Part shown: positions 4,750 through 12,632 of the stretch, piece by piece
How the letters are laid out: every line of letters starts with the position of its first letter
Numbering within the stretch: the first letter of the stretch is position 1
Source: a virus
Virus record (IMG/VR): IMGVR_UViG_3300044638_004682
Location: 1 to 24,657 of that record
Length of the DNA stretch: 24,657 nt
Reading direction: 5' to 3' (one strand)
The notes under the pieces: generated by a model
Databases searched by the model: none
Told to the model about the DNA's origin: nothing
The model's input: only the letters and a program-made list of their open reading frames with translations
Position numbers and translations under genes: made by a program

Positions 4750-4898
4750 GCTTTATCGGCCTCCTTTTTCCATTTCCAAAGCTGGTAGCTGATGCCGATT
4801 ATCAGCGATACCATTCCGAGGATAGCGTTTAACTGTGCGATGGTTAATCCGGTTACGGTCAGCCAAAGTGCGGAGAGGAGGTGGCGGATTCGGTCCAT
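4746..4898 (-). CDS. Small one-helix membrane protein, holin-like, 50 aa
   Basis: The 50-residue frame starts MDRIRHLLSALWLTVTG and has a hydrophobic stretch at about residues 23-40 (ILGMVSLIIGISYQLW). It ends with the basic tail KWKKEADKA. This layout, with a short polar N-terminus, one membrane helix and a charged C-terminus, suits a small accessory holin or lysis regulator. The gene begins 3 bases downstream of the 3TM holin gene and ends in an ATGA overlap with the zinc-knuckle gene. Lysis function is inferred from context only. Confidence 0.65.
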   Translation of the reverse strand: MDRIRHLLSALWLTVTGLTIAQLNAILGMVSLIIGISYQLWKWKKEADKA

Positions 4899-4901
4899 GT
4901 G

Positions 4902-5336
4902 TTATTTTTTAGAGGTGTAGCGGCTACCAAGCCACCAGAAGATTGCGGTGAATGCGGCGAATTGGAGTTCGGACACCATGCCCGCTTGCACCTCCTCGGG
5001 TGCTTTGAAATAGGCGAGTGAAAGGACGCCGAGCAAGGCCCAAGTGAGGCCTGGGCGCGTGAAGGCACGCAAAGCTTCGACGATGCCAAGCAGGGATGCC
5101 ACCCAGCGTGCCGCGCCTGCGGGGATGGGGATTGCGTCGTTGGTCTTTTGCGAAGCGGTGAAGGCGTCCCAAGCGGATTGCTTTTCAGCGGCGGCGACCT
5201 TGGCGTTCATCAGCAGGATTTCGACCTCGGCGTTTTTCTTTTTTTGCCAAGTCTCGAAAAACCCAGTGCCGAGATGAAGGAGCGAGCCGACGACGCCGCC
5301 GCCCGCTGCGTTGAATAGGATGTCGATGAGGCTCAT
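4902..5336 (-). CDS. 3TM-type phage holin
   Basis: The 144-residue protein has a glycine-rich weakly hydrophobic N-terminus (AAGGGVVGSLLHLGTGFF, about 10-27), a charged helical middle and two clear C-terminal hydrophobic segments (about 97-110 and 122-137). It ends in FWWLGSRYTSKK. That plan, with the R-P turn before the second helix and the WW-x-GSR ending, matches my knowledge of the GTA/phage 3TM holin family. It would permeabilise the inner membrane at the end of infection. The start ATG overlaps the stop of the upstream protease gene (ATGA). Confidence 0.72.
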   Translation of the reverse strand: MSLIDILFNAAGGGVVGSLLHLGTGFFETWQKKKNAEVEILLMNAKVAAAEKQSAWDAFTASQKTNDAIPIPAGAARWVASLLGIVEALRAFTRPGLTWALLGVLSLAYFKAPEEVQAGMVSELQFAAFTAIFWWLGSRYTSKK

Positions 5337-5779
5337 TTTTTGAGTAGGTAAGTTTTGACGACGCGCCCGACGAAGGTCTCGGCGGTGACGCGGGTGGAGT
5401 CGTAGTGCGAGTTATTGAGGCCCGTGGCAGTCCATCCCTCGGCGGTGAGTTCGGCGAGCTGGTGGACGACGTTGCCCGAGGGCGTGCGGAAAACGACGAG
5501 GTCGCCTTGGCCCAGCACGCGGAAGTCACACCGCTCGATCATGCACCACGCCACGCGCCCCTCGCCTGCGGGGATGTAGGGTTGCATCGAGCCCGTGCCG
5601 AGGACGGCGACGAGCGGGTAGCCCTCGCGCAGCATGCCGTCGATTTCATGCGGCGCGACGGTGGATGAGGGAGGCAGGGCTTTGACCATGTTACGGTGAC
5701 GTTGGATTTCCTCTGCAACGATGACGGCCATGACCGCAGCGCCGAGGCAGGCGAGGAGGGCGATTAGGAGGAGCTTCAC
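5333..5779 (-). CDS. Signal-peptidase-like membrane protease with a Ser/His active site
   Basis: The start is the GTG at 5779, overlapping the upstream stop as GTGA. The 148-residue product begins with a membrane anchor (KLLLIALLACLGAAVMAVIV, residues 2-21). It then shows the signal peptidase/S24-S26 order: GTGSMQPYIPAGE with nucleophile S64 (61-73), QGDLVVFRTP (91-100), VVH with H106 and GLNNSHYD (120-127), ending VGRVVK. The position that is lysine in bacterial signal peptidase I is histidine here, as in the ER-type (SipW/Sec11) subfamily. It would cleave a membrane-proximal substrate outside the cytoplasm. It sits between the tail fibre companion and the holin, an unusual place. Fold and anchor are well supported; substrate and role are unknown. 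Confidence 0.75.
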   Translation of the reverse strand: MKLLLIALLACLGAAVMAVIVAEEIQRHRNMVKALPPSSTVAPHEIDGMLREGYPLVAVLGTGSMQPYIPAGEGRVAWCMIERCDFRVLGQGDLVVFRTPSGNVVHQLAELTAEGWTATGLNNSHYDSTRVTAETFVGRVVKTYLLKK

Positions 5780-6213
5780 GAATAGGAGGCGGCGAGGGTG
5801 AACAGTCCGTCGATTTGCGCTGGGCTCATGCCGAGGGCGGCGGCCATGGTGTTGAGCGTGGCGTCGTCGCGCTTGACCTCGGTGGCGTAGTCCCATGCAT
5901 CGCGGGCGTCCTGTGGCGCGGCGGCGAGGGCGGCCTCGACCATGCCGCGCATACCCGATGCGTTGATGGCGCGGCGGATTTGCAGCGGAGTAACGGGCGA
6001 GGGTGGCGGCGCGGGCGAGCGGTACGGGTTGGCCCAGAGCAAGGGCAGCTCGGCCTCGACGTTCTCCTCGTTGGCCGTGGTCGGGGATTCGAGGCCAATG
6101 CGGTTGTCGATGACGTAGCTGTTGCCCGAGATGCCCGTGACGTTCACGTGGACATCGGGCGCGACCGTGACGGTCATGGGCCAAGGGGAGATTTCGATTT
6201 CAGTGAGTGGCAT
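5776..6213 (-). CDS. Tail fibre companion protein, 145 aa
   Basis: The first 60 residues are beta-rich (EIEISPWPMTVTVAPDVHV) and a Pro-rich linker follows. The C-terminal half begins VTPLQIRRAINASGMRGMVE and is a compact helical domain. I recall similar short domains (TPLQIRRA.N..G.R..VE) downstream of fibre genes in many phages, usually annotated only as hypothetical. It is 4 bases downstream of the fibre gene and overlaps the protease start. A role as fibre assembly or attachment partner is inferred from position. Confidence 0.65.
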   Translation of the reverse strand: MPLTEIEISPWPMTVTVAPDVHVNVTGISGNSYVIDNRIGLESPTTANEENVEAELPLLWANPYRSPAPPPSPVTPLQIRRAINASGMRGMVEAALAAAPQDARDAWDYATEVKRDDATLNTMAAALGMSPAQIDGLFTLAASYS

Positions 6214-6217
6214 GGTA

Positions 6218-8836
6218 TTAGTTGGCGCGGTGACCCATGATGGTGGTGCGGACGACTGCGGTGGAGTTGGAGCCCACCCAAAACTCGTTTGAAGCGGCCT
6301 TGCGCGTGACGAGTGTGGTGGGGTTGATGCCTGCGGTGAGTGCGCCGCTGGCCTTGTACTGCGAGCCTGCCGAGTCGCTGCCGATGGTGGTCGTTGGCGT
6401 GCCCGTGGTGGTCTGCTCGATCGTGTTGATGATGTCGGCGGTCGAGTCGATCAAAGCGCCTTCGAGTAGGCGCTGATTGCCGTTCGCCCAAGTATCGGCG
6501 CTGATGCGCCAATCGCGTTTATCCGTCACCGGAGTCACGCCGACGAGCCGAGCCTGATTGCCGCCGATGGTGGTCGCGTCGTCGAGGACGGCGATGGGCT
6601 GCACTACGGGCAGGGAGAGGGCGCCGCCGAACATGATCTTCACGTTCTTGATCGAATAAGTTCCAGTCCCTGTGTCTTCGATGCAAAAGCGGTGACCAGT
6701 GTAAAACTGCGCGGGAACAAACCCCTGCAAGGTAAAGGTTCCATTTCCGCTAACTAGCCCATTGGAAACAGGCGTATTATTAACGTCAATAAAGGCCTCT
6801 GAAGCGGCTGACATAGACCAGTTTGCGATTGTAAACTGAACGACAATATATCGACCATTTGCGACATATGTACCACCAAAGTAAAAGTCAGCTAGCCGAG
6901 TTCTGCCCACACCAGTTACGGTTACATCCAATTCAGAGTTTGCATTATCAACGGCAAGCGACCCGTTCGCGCTTCTATCCCAATCCGTTCCAGCTGCGCT
7001 GAAAACGCTATTGCGAGAGGTGTCCGTGATGCGTTGCTGCATACTCCCACCCGCGACCACCCAAGCCGGATACTTGCCCGTCGAGCGGTGAAACGCACGG
7101 TCGGCGTCGGTCAGAGAACCGAGAATAAAGCAGCCCACGGGCGCGGGGCCTGCGGGCCAGTTGTAGCCCGTCAGGTGGTAGGTCGGCGTGAATCCAGTAG
7201 AAGCGAGCCAGTCGGGGATGCTTGTCCCAGATGTTGCGTATGTTCCTAGGCTAGTTATATCTACGTCATCGACTTCAATATACGGAGACGATGTGCCAGC
7301 CGTAATCTTAATTCTCAGTTTTATGGTTCGTCCCGAGTATCGCGTGCGGAAGTCAGACAATTGCCATTCCCGATTAGCGAAACCATTAGTGCTCAATCCG
7401 CTCTGATTTAGACTAAACTCGTTTCCCGTTTTTCCGTGGTTATTTCCAAAAAAGTGCGCAGTCAAACACGAGTCTGTAAATGTAGGCCATACGCCGGGTG
7501 TTGCACTAGGGCCCACATGAAAAACACGATTTCCTTGTCCCGATGGAAATGCGGTCGTTGGTATGGCAAGTATACCAACCCACTCCAGCGTAGCCGCGCC
7601 CGCCACCCAGCCTCGCGGGTTGTTCACCGCGTCGAACGGGCCTTGTATCTGCGCACGGTTCGGCGTTGCGCCGTCGCTGTTCAGGTAGCCTTGCGGGGAA
7701 TAGGCCGTAAAAGCGGACTGGATGGCGGCGTCGGCTGCTGCCAGTGCTGCGGCTGCCGTGGTCTTCTCGCTGTCCAGCTCGTTTAGCGCCGCCTGCACGG
7801 TCGTAGCCGCGATGTTGCCTGCGGGCGTGTTGGTGACGGTGGAGGCTGTCTGGTCGCCCGTGTTCGTTCCCGAACTGGTCCCGCTGAACGTGCCCGACTG
7901 GGTTGCCAAGGTGCCAAGGCCGAGGTTGGCGCGAGCGGTGGCTGCGTTGGCGAGGTCGGACAAGTTAGCGGATTTATCGGCTTTAAGAGCCTCCGCAGCC
8001 GTGGCGCGGGCGGTCTCGGCGGCGAGATCAGACGCGCTTGCAGCACCGAGCGCCGTCCGCCCTGCCGCCGCGCCCTCCGACTCCATCAGCGCGTTCGCAA
8101 GCGGCGTCCCGTGGTAGTGAGTCGACACCAAAATTTGACCTTGGTTCGCGTGCACCCGCAGCACGTAGCCCACGCGCATGATCCGCTGCGCCTCGCCGCT
8201 CGGCTGCGTTGCGGTGAGCGCTCCTGCAACCGTTGGCGAAAGCCACAGCTCCGCGCCGTCCGTAAAAGCCGACGTGTCGAGGTCGCGCACGATGCCCGCC
8301 ACCGTCACAAAGCCAAAGGCGTTATTCGCAATCCCGCTAGATGTGGTCACAAGCCCGATCATCTTTTGCGCCGTCGAGCTGTTGGCCGTAGCCTTCGCCA
8401 CCGTCGGGCGCTGCCCCGTCGCGCCCGTGACGTAAACAGCATCGCCATTTACAAGCGCCACGCCCGACGCGTTGCGCACGTAAACCGTCTCCTCCTGTCC
8501 GAGCTGCAAAGCCACGCCGCCCTCGGTCACGATCTCGGCGGTTTTGTCCACGTCGTTCCAGCGGATTAAACCCGTCGCTGCCGTCGGAGCTGCGGCGGTG
8601 TCGAGCTGTAATCCAGACAAGGACGTAACGCCCGCAGCACTACGCTGCACGATGCGGCCAGCGGTGTTCGCGCTGGTTGATCCGTGCGTCGTCGTCAGGG
8701 CCGCATGGGCGGCGATTGCCGAAGTCGTAGGCGTGGAAACGGGGAGCGTCGATAGCTCGGCGGATTGGCCGTCGTTAAGTTCGATGCGGTCGCTAGAAAG
8801 CGGGGTAGCTTTGAGTGTGAGGCCGTTGATTGTCAT
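6218..8836 (-). CDS. Large tail fibre / receptor-binding protein, 872 aa
   Basis: This is the largest gene in the window and encodes a typical modular fibre. Residues about 1-250 are Thr/Ala-rich and beta-like. About 260-345 contain fibre repeats (KSANLSDLANAATARANLGL, then TSSGTNTGDQ). About 418-540 and 600-735 look like two beta-sandwich, possibly carbohydrate-binding, modules. The DNA of these two modules is visibly more A/T-rich than the rest. The C-terminus (VTDKRDWRISADTWANGNQR, then RKAASNEFWVGSNSTAVVR) resembles a trimeric tip. The ATG overlaps the stop of the small upstream gene (ATGA). Host receptor binding is inferred from architecture and from its place at the end of the tail genes. 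Confidence 0.8.
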   Translation of the reverse strand: MTINGLTLKATPLSSDRIELNDGQSAELSTLPVSTPTTSAIAAHAALTTTHGSTSANTAGRIVQRSAAGVTSLSGLQLDTAAAPTAATGLIRWNDVDKTAEIVTEGGVALQLGQEETVYVRNASGVALVNGDAVYVTGATGQRPTVAKATANSSTAQKMIGLVTTSSGIANNAFGFVTVAGIVRDLDTSAFTDGAELWLSPTVAGALTATQPSGEAQRIMRVGYVLRVHANQGQILVSTHYHGTPLANALMESEGAAAGRTALGAASASDLAAETARATAAEALKADKSANLSDLANAATARANLGLGTLATQSGTFSGTSSGTNTGDQTASTVTNTPAGNIAATTVQAALNELDSEKTTAAAALAAADAAIQSAFTAYSPQGYLNSDGATPNRAQIQGPFDAVNNPRGWVAGAATLEWVGILAIPTTAFPSGQGNRVFHVGPSATPGVWPTFTDSCLTAHFFGNNHGKTGNEFSLNQSGLSTNGFANREWQLSDFRTRYSGRTIKLRIKITAGTSSPYIEVDDVDITSLGTYATSGTSIPDWLASTGFTPTYHLTGYNWPAGPAPVGCFILGSLTDADRAFHRSTGKYPAWVVAGGSMQQRITDTSRNSVFSAAGTDWDRSANGSLAVDNANSELDVTVTGVGRTRLADFYFGGTYVANGRYIVVQFTIANWSMSAASEAFIDVNNTPVSNGLVSGNGTFTLQGFVPAQFYTGHRFCIEDTGTGTYSIKNVKIMFGGALSLPVVQPIAVLDDATTIGGNQARLVGVTPVTDKRDWRISADTWANGNQRLLEGALIDSTADIINTIEQTTTGTPTTTIGSDSAGSQYKASGALTAGINPTTLVTRKAASNEFWVGSNSTAVVRTTIMGHRAN

Positions 8837-8997
8837 GGGAGTGTGCGGACTTCGACGGTTGCGAGCGTGCGATATGTGCCGTCAGGGAGCGTGCGGATTT
8901 TTGAAACTGGGATTGATGCCGTGGCCTTGAACTTGGCAGAAGGTCGAAGCCATTTAATTGCGGCGGTTATGGCCGTGCGATATATGACAGCCTTCAT
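8833..8997 (-). CDS. Small basic tail-region protein, 54 aa
   Basis: The 54-residue frame begins MKAVIYRTAITAAIKWLRPS and ends TYRTLATVEVRTLP. Its stop overlaps the ATG of the fibre gene as ATGA, and its start lies 3 bases after the stop of the 119-residue protein gene, so it fills the space exactly. It is basic with beta-like C-terminal repeats (KIRTLPDGTYRTL and EVRTLP). Function is unknown; a fibre connector is possible. Confidence 0.65.
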   Translation of the reverse strand: MKAVIYRTAITAAIKWLRPSAKFKATASIPVSKIRTLPDGTYRTLATVEVRTLP

Positions 8998-9000
8998 CGG

Positions 9001-9360
9001 TTACAGCGCGACGGCCTTGAGTTGCCCGCCTTGCACGCGCAGTAGTTCGCCGGTGCTGAACAAGCAACGAAGCGTGTAGTGGTAAACCTGATTCACGGCG
9101 AGCAGCGCCGTCTTGGCGGCGTCGTGGTGCACTTGGCCGATGCCAGACGCGGCGGTGATAATCAGGATTTCGTTTGCGGCCGAGGTAAGCGAAAAAATGG
9201 CGTCGGCATCCGCGTCAACCTCGCTCGCCTTTACGACGAACTTGAAGGTGCATCCGCTAATGTTCACCGCTTCGCCAGCGCTCTCGGGGTCAATCACCGT
9301 AAAGGACCAAATCGGGGAAGACCCGACGGCCAAGCAAAGGTTCGATGTCGCGCAACTCAT
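9001..9360 (-). CDS. Probable baseplate/tail-tip beta-sandwich protein, 119 aa
   Basis: The protein has the pattern SSPIWSFTVIDPESAGEAVNISGCTFKFVVKA (split here: SSPIWSFTVIDPE, then VNISGCTFKFVVKA) followed by further strands. This resembles the N-terminal Ig-like domain of baseplate upper proteins in siphoviruses, where a linear potential, a short turn and a second strand repeat. It is small, lacks a catalytic motif, and lies immediately before the fibre module. A role linking tail tip and fibre is inferred from that position. A 44-base gap separates it from the upstream gene. Confidence 0.6.
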   Translation of the reverse strand: MSCATSNLCLAVGSSPIWSFTVIDPESAGEAVNISGCTFKFVVKASEVDADADAIFSLTSAANEILIITAASGIGQVHHDAAKTALLAVNQVYHYTLRCLFSTGELLRVQGGQLKAVAL

Positions 9361-9404
9361 GTCCCCACTTTTTGGATACGCGCTTGCGTGTCAAGGGTGC
9401 TCGA

Positions 9405-10052
9405 TCAAACCAAGGTGTAAAAAGTTGATGTCGCGGTAAGACCTCCTCCTGTAATAGGCATAAAGTCGCCGATTCCCTCCATATACCCCGTACCATACCA
9501 ATTAAGAGTGTACCCAAACAGGCTAAATGTTCCGCTTCCGGTGCTGTCGTCCTCACTGGAAATTATGTAAACGTTAAAAAAAAAGGGTTCACCCGGGAAA
9601 TACTCACCAGCAAAAGTCCTAGCGCCAAAGAAAAACAGGTAATAAAGTCGCCACTCGGAGGATACGTAGGCTATTTTAAAGGTCGCGTAGTAATTCCACC
9701 CATCTTCACTTCCACCTGCACTATCGCCACTCCCATCCAAGAACTCGAGATCGGTTAATGCGACCCTGTCAACTGGCTCGACAGAATTAGTGACCGTATG
9801 AACCTCGCTTAATGTTGCCGTAATTGGAGGATACGGGGTCTGTGGATACTCTGAAGAACCCGTGGGCGTGAAAACAACCTCTTGAAGCAGCCACCACAAC
9901 CGGCACGCCTCGGCTAATCCTTCGTCGCCGCTGGTTTCGGTCAGCGTCACGTATTTATAGCCTCCGCCTGGCCATGTCGCCGCGTCCCGATTGAACGGGA
10001 ACGGGCAGCGCTTGTCAGGCCCCCTGTATTTGAATGTCGGAGACGTCGGCAC
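9405..10052 (-). CDS. Tail-region structural protein, 215 aa
   Basis: The start is a GTG at 10052, one base after the stop of the upstream gene; no ATG is well placed. The protein is rich in Tyr, Phe, Gly and Ser with few charges after residue 60 (WRLYYLFFFGARTFAGEYFP), suggesting a beta-structured virion protein. No family is recognised. Its DNA is more A/T-rich than its neighbours, with a run of nine A on the plus strand near 9577, which points to recent exchange. It lies between two small tail-tip genes. Confidence 0.6.
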   Translation of the reverse strand: MPTSPTFKYRGPDKRCPFPFNRDAATWPGGGYKYVTLTETSGDEGLAEACRLWWLLQEVVFTPTGSSEYPQTPYPPITATLSEVHTVTNSVEPVDRVALTDLEFLDGSGDSAGGSEDGWNYYATFKIAYVSSEWRLYYLFFFGARTFAGEYFPGEPFFFNVYIISSEDDSTGSGTFSLFGYTLNWYGTGYMEGIGDFMPITGGGLTATSTFYTLV

Positions 10053-10053
10053 G

Positions 10054-10338
10054 TTAATCAGGATTGTCGGTCAGAAAATTGCGCGTCGTCACCACGCCGC
10101 CGTCGTACACGGTCCACTCCTCTGGGCCGTAGCCGTCAGGCAGTCCATCGCCGCCGCCTCCCGCGTCAGGCGGCGCGCTGCCGTCAATCACGATTCGGTT
10201 GTCCGACACGCTCACCTTCACTCCGTTCGTTCCTTCCATGCTTTCAACCGCACGCAGGAATTTAAGCATCTGGTTGATGCGCACGCGGAAGATATTAAAC
10301 GCAGCCGGTGCCTCTGAAATGTCTTCTGGTAGTGACAT
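10054..10338 (-). CDS. Small tail-region protein, 94 aa
   Basis: The N-terminal half is helical (FNIFRVRINQMLKFLRAVES), followed by a short beta-rich stretch (GVKVSVSDNRIVIDGS), a Gly/Asp linker (DAGGGGDGLPDGYGPEEW) and a C-terminal tail. The NIFRVRINQMLKFLRAV helix is reminiscent of short trimerisation helices in fibre-associated proteins. It is 5 bases downstream of the 306-residue gene. Function is unknown. Confidence 0.62.
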   Translation of the reverse strand: MSLPEDISEAPAAFNIFRVRINQMLKFLRAVESMEGTNGVKVSVSDNRIVIDGSAPPDAGGGGDGLPDGYGPEEWTVYDGGVVTTRNFLTDNPD

Positions 10339-10343
10339 GGCAA

Positions 10344-11264
10344 TTACATTGCACGGACCATTAACGTTGCACGCTGAAGGATGTTCCCCTTGTAGGTTGA
10401 AATGTTTGACTCGGCCACAACGAAATCTCCCGCCTTTATCATTGCGATGTACTGCGTATCAGTTGGGGCAGTTAATGGGCTAAGTGTGTTGGCTAAATCC
10501 GCAAAATCGGAAATTGATTGACCTGTGGTAACCAGAATGGGGTCGAAAGATTTTTCAGGCGTGAAATCATCAAATGCAGTAATTCCAGAAGTAACACCAG
10601 GAAGCGCGTAATCGTACCGCATATAAGAGGTGGTTTTCACCTGCTTGGTGGCGCGGTACGGCAGGACTTTCAAAGCATTACCGTAAACCAACGAGTTACT
10701 AAATAATACCGAGCCAATGACGCTGAACGTGTTAGTGGTAACAGCTGTTACTTTATAGTTTGTCGCCGTAGATGCATCGACCCCGGAAATCGTGCAAGTT
10801 ACCCACATAAAGATTGAGTCGTCCACGAGGTATCCATGCGCCGTTGAAGTGAATGTTGCAGTGTTTCCCGAAACAGAACACGCCGTTAGTATTTTGGTTG
10901 ATCCGGCAACACCAGCAGGAAGTCCGACCATTTGAAAAAGCGTGCTTCCGTTTGGCTCGGTGCGAATTGCTGGGATGTTCGACCACTTGCGCGTGAACGA
11001 AACCAGCCCCGATTCTGCCTCACTCAAGTCGTAGTCTCCAATGCAATACGCATCGCCAATCGACACCGGCGAGCCAGAGAAATTGGCGTCCGTTGCTGGC
11101 ACAAAAACAGCGCCGAGCGTCGGCGGCACGTAGCGGTCAGCCAACTGGTACAGCGTCTGATGCACCTCCTTGGTCGCGTTATCGCCTACATCCGCGAATG
11201 GGTAAACGATCTTTGCGGGACGGTCAAAAACGGGCGATGTGGTAACGTGGGATTCGTATGACAT
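10344..11264 (-). CDS. Tail protein following the tape measure, 306 aa
   Basis: The protein is beta-rich and Thr/Ser-rich. A central section, about residues 125-195, looks like an inserted Ig-like or carbohydrate-binding module (TACSVSGNTATFTSTAHGYL, then NTFSVIGSVLF). The N-terminus (MSYESHVTTSPVFDRPAKIV) and C-terminal part (MIKAGDFVVAESNIS) are better conserved in style. From its position right after the tape measure it may be the distal tail or tail-tip organiser, but I see no motif that proves this. The ATG follows ACACATC with no Shine-Dalgarno. Confidence 0.65.
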   Translation of the reverse strand: MSYESHVTTSPVFDRPAKIVYPFADVGDNATKEVHQTLYQLADRYVPPTLGAVFVPATDANFSGSPVSIGDAYCIGDYDLSEAESGLVSFTRKWSNIPAIRTEPNGSTLFQMVGLPAGVAGSTKILTACSVSGNTATFTSTAHGYLVDDSIFMWVTCTISGVDASTATNYKVTAVTTNTFSVIGSVLFSNSLVYGNALKVLPYRATKQVKTTSYMRYDYALPGVTSGITAFDDFTPEKSFDPILVTTGQSISDFADLANTLSPLTAPTDTQYIAMIKAGDFVVAESNISTYKGNILQRATLMVRAM

Positions 11265-11276
11265 GATGTGTATTGT

Positions 11277-12632
11277 TTATCCGCTCTTTGGCATCAGCAG
11301 CTTCTCGATTCGCTCTAAAATATCCTCGGGCTTTTTCCCTTGGTTGTCTTTTATTACTTGGTTTTCCGCTTTTGTCTTTTCCGTGCGCTTGGCGTCCTCC
11401 TCGCTGATAACGACGCCGTTTCGCATGAGCTGGCCCTTCTCGTTGCGCGTGCGTCCCGTGCCTTCGCCAGCCAAGTCCATCGGCTGCCCTTTTCCGCCGC
11501 CCGCCTTCTCGGCGTTAAGCTCGGCGTATTTCAGACGCAGGTCGCCCAGTGCCTTTATGTCTTCTGCCGCCTGCGTCCTTTGTGCCTTCGCGTATGCCTC
11601 TTGCCCCTTCTTTTTAGTCTCCGCGATCTTCTGCTCAAGCGTGGCGTTCACCCAAATGTGATTGTAGCGCGCCTCGGCTAAAGCGGCCTCGTCCTTCTCC
11701 TGTTTTTCCACCCACTCTTGATGGGCGTTTTGCATCTTCTCAAATTCGGATTGACGCTCTTGGCTCAGTTTTTTCTCAAGCTCGCCAATCTCAGCGTTGA
11801 GTTTTAGCACGGCAACAAGTGAGCCAGTGTTATCCTTCACCGCCGCTTCGGCTGCCTTGCGTTGCTTGTTCAGCGCTTCGAGCTTTTGATCGTCCGTCAT
11901 TTTTGACAAAGCCGCAGCCGCCTGAAGCGCGGCGATTTCATCGGACTCTTTTTTTAATGATGCGTCAGCCTCGGCCAACATCCGTTTCTTTTTTTCATCC
12001 GCCGCTTTCTTCTCGGCATCCGCAGTGGTCTTCACCATTCGCGCCTGCGCGGTTTTTGATTCCTCTATTTCGGCCTCTAACTTTGCAATCTCACTGAGTT
12101 GATCGAGTGATAGCTCGCGCATCTTTATGCCGCCCGCCTCGCCACGATTCCCGTTAAATTGGTACTCGTTTGCCTTCTTGATTTCGGCAATTCTGTCCTC
12201 TGCCGCCTTTTGCTTTTCGCCCTCAATCTGTAGATCGGTTTTTCCTATATTTAGGCGCTCCATTATCGACTTGAGCCCACGCGCTTCGTTGTCGGCTATC
12301 GCCTTTGTGAGTTCAGCTATTTTCTCGTAATGCCCACGGATAGCATTCACGCCAGCAGACAGCGCCGCCACTCCAATCGCCGCCACGCCTAAGCCCGGAA
12401 TAAGCCCAGCCGCAGCACCGGCAGAGCCGAACGCGCCCGCCAATTTCTTTACCGTCTCAATCGCTTTCGGGCCGCTTGATGTGACTTTGTCGAGCATCCC
12501 GCCGCCCTGTGGCTGTGCCTTGGCGATGCCTTGCACTGCGCGCTCGTAAGCCTTGGTTGCCCGTGTGGCCTGCAACATTTTCGCCTCAACCTCTGAGACG
12601 TCGGCCCCAAACTTTGCTTTGATGCTAGCCAT
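11277..12632 (-). CDS. Short tape measure protein
   Basis: The 451-residue protein has an N-terminal helical region, a hydrophobic Gly/Ala segment at about 64-98 (LAGAFGSAGAAAGLIPGLGV) and then nearly 300 residues of charged coiled coil rich in Lys, Glu and Ala. This is the classic tape measure plan: it sets tail length and is later ejected. With the usual 0.15 nm per residue it predicts a tail of roughly 65-70 nm, short for a siphovirus. The start overlaps the chaperone gene by eight bases, and it is followed by tail-tip genes, all as expected. Confidence 0.78.
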   Translation of the reverse strand: MASIKAKFGADVSEVEAKMLQATRATKAYERAVQGIAKAQPQGGGMLDKVTSSGPKAIETVKKLAGAFGSAGAAAGLIPGLGVAAIGVAALSAGVNAIRGHYEKIAELTKAIADNEARGLKSIMERLNIGKTDLQIEGEKQKAAEDRIAEIKKANEYQFNGNRGEAGGIKMRELSLDQLSEIAKLEAEIEESKTAQARMVKTTADAEKKAADEKKKRMLAEADASLKKESDEIAALQAAAALSKMTDDQKLEALNKQRKAAEAAVKDNTGSLVAVLKLNAEIGELEKKLSQERQSEFEKMQNAHQEWVEKQEKDEAALAEARYNHIWVNATLEQKIAETKKKGQEAYAKAQRTQAAEDIKALGDLRLKYAELNAEKAGGGKGQPMDLAGEGTGRTRNEKGQLMRNGVVISEEDAKRTEKTKAENQVIKDNQGKKPEDILERIEKLLMPKSG

